Source of the DNA: Forficula auricularia
Lineage: Eukaryota > Arthropoda > Insecta > Dermaptera > Forficulidae
NCBI GenBank assembly: GCA_024734495.1
Contig: JALMQS010000816.1
Coordinates: 5,419,171 to 5,483,170 of the forward strand
Direction of reading: 5' to 3'
DNA: 64,000 nt
Within the stretch, counting starts at the first letter, position 1, and each line of letters starts with the position of its first letter. The notes under the pieces were generated by a model. The model was not told the origin of the DNA. It searched no databases and saw only the letters and a list, made by a program, of their open reading frames with translations. Shown piece by piece: positions 63,764-64,000 of the stretch. The position numbers and the translations under genes were made by a program.

Positions 63764-64000
63764 ACATTTAACTTTCGACAATAAAAAAAGCTTAAATCAC
63801 GGGTGGCAGATTGTTTATTCTTATATGCAAAACTTATTTGAAATAGCAAAAGACTTCGATTATGTAATTTATACAACTTATCCCTTAACTTGGGCACACT
63901 ACTTATATTCATCTATAGAAACAAACATTAAAATAGATAATTAAGAGTAATTTTTAAAATTATTAAAATTAAAAGAATTTGATTTTAGGAATTTTTCCTG
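63764..64000. other. AT-rich end of window
   Basis: Nothing assignable; the plus frame ending at 63944 runs out of the palindrome into AT-rich DNA. Confidence 0.3.

Noticed and set aside
63530..63944. Frames of 83 and 108 codons at the end of the window
   Set aside because: They overlap the family P palindrome on both strands and run into AT-rich DNA.
1..64000. CRISPR arrays, bacterial promoters or operons
   Set aside because: The DNA is clearly eukaryotic and no array with regular short repeats and unique spacers is present.

Overview
The window is AT-rich eukaryotic DNA, most likely from an insect or another arthropod. It holds mariner and Tc1-type transposases, jockey/CR1-like and RTE-like LINE remnants, hAT-type ends, Helitron-like elements and tRNA-derived repeats. 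There are no bacterial-style operons and no complete host gene that I can recognise. Almost all recognisable sequence is mobile or repetitive, and every transposon reading frame I could trace is broken or truncated.

Layout. 0-5 kb: one arm and the core of a large inverted-repeat element (family A), a SINE-like repeat and small foldback elements. 6.1-8.2 kb: two LINE pseudogenes. 8.2-11.2 kb: quiet AT-rich DNA. 11.2-11.7 kb: a deleted mariner. 13.1-15.6 kb: four inverted-repeat elements in a row, three with hammerhead-ribozyme-like motifs. 17.2-20.4 kb: decayed hAT ends with a Helitron-like insertion. 21.0-25.3 kb: a mariner split by about 1.7 kb of other DNA, then a Tc1-like element. 26.3-27.3 kb: two more hammerhead-like foldbacks. 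31-33.5 kb: a hAT-like repeat and a tRNA-like SINE family with a palindromic copy. 34.4-36.8 kb: two LINE copies. 36.9-38.1 kb: a family A arm joined to a block that contains an exon-like segment. The exon block recurs, broken, at 50.4-51.2 kb. 38.6-39.2 kb: a mariner made of two 5' ends in inverted orientation. 41.3-42.2 kb: a pogo/Tigger-like element that received a hammerhead-like foldback. 44.1-45.0 kb: a tandem plus inverted array of tRNA-like units. 46.3 and 63.4 kb: two copies of the same palindrome. 48.1-51.8 kb: hAT MITE, family A copy with a nested hammerhead-like foldback, exon copy and hAT-like repeat. 52.7-64 kb: RTE remnant, hAT elements (two with perfect 8-bp target duplications), another Helitron-like element, and a TTAA-flanked element.

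The most interesting signal is a set of small inverted-repeat elements from unrelated sequence families. Each carries CTGANGA - stem - GAAA(C) motifs whose flanks also pair, as in a type I hammerhead ribozyme. Helix sequences differ between families but stay paired. The motifs point outward from each dyad. Retro-type repeats (hammerhead elements, two SINE-like families, the tRNA-like array) share this head-to-head arrangement with 3' ends outward, which suggests a common cDNA-level mechanism. Penelope-like retroelements are the known carriers of small hammerheads with minimal helix III, but no Penelope protein was found here.

The best candidate for host coding sequence is a 116-bp exon-like segment at 37.86 kb with strong splice sites. 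A second, weaker candidate is at 32.35 kb on the minus strand.
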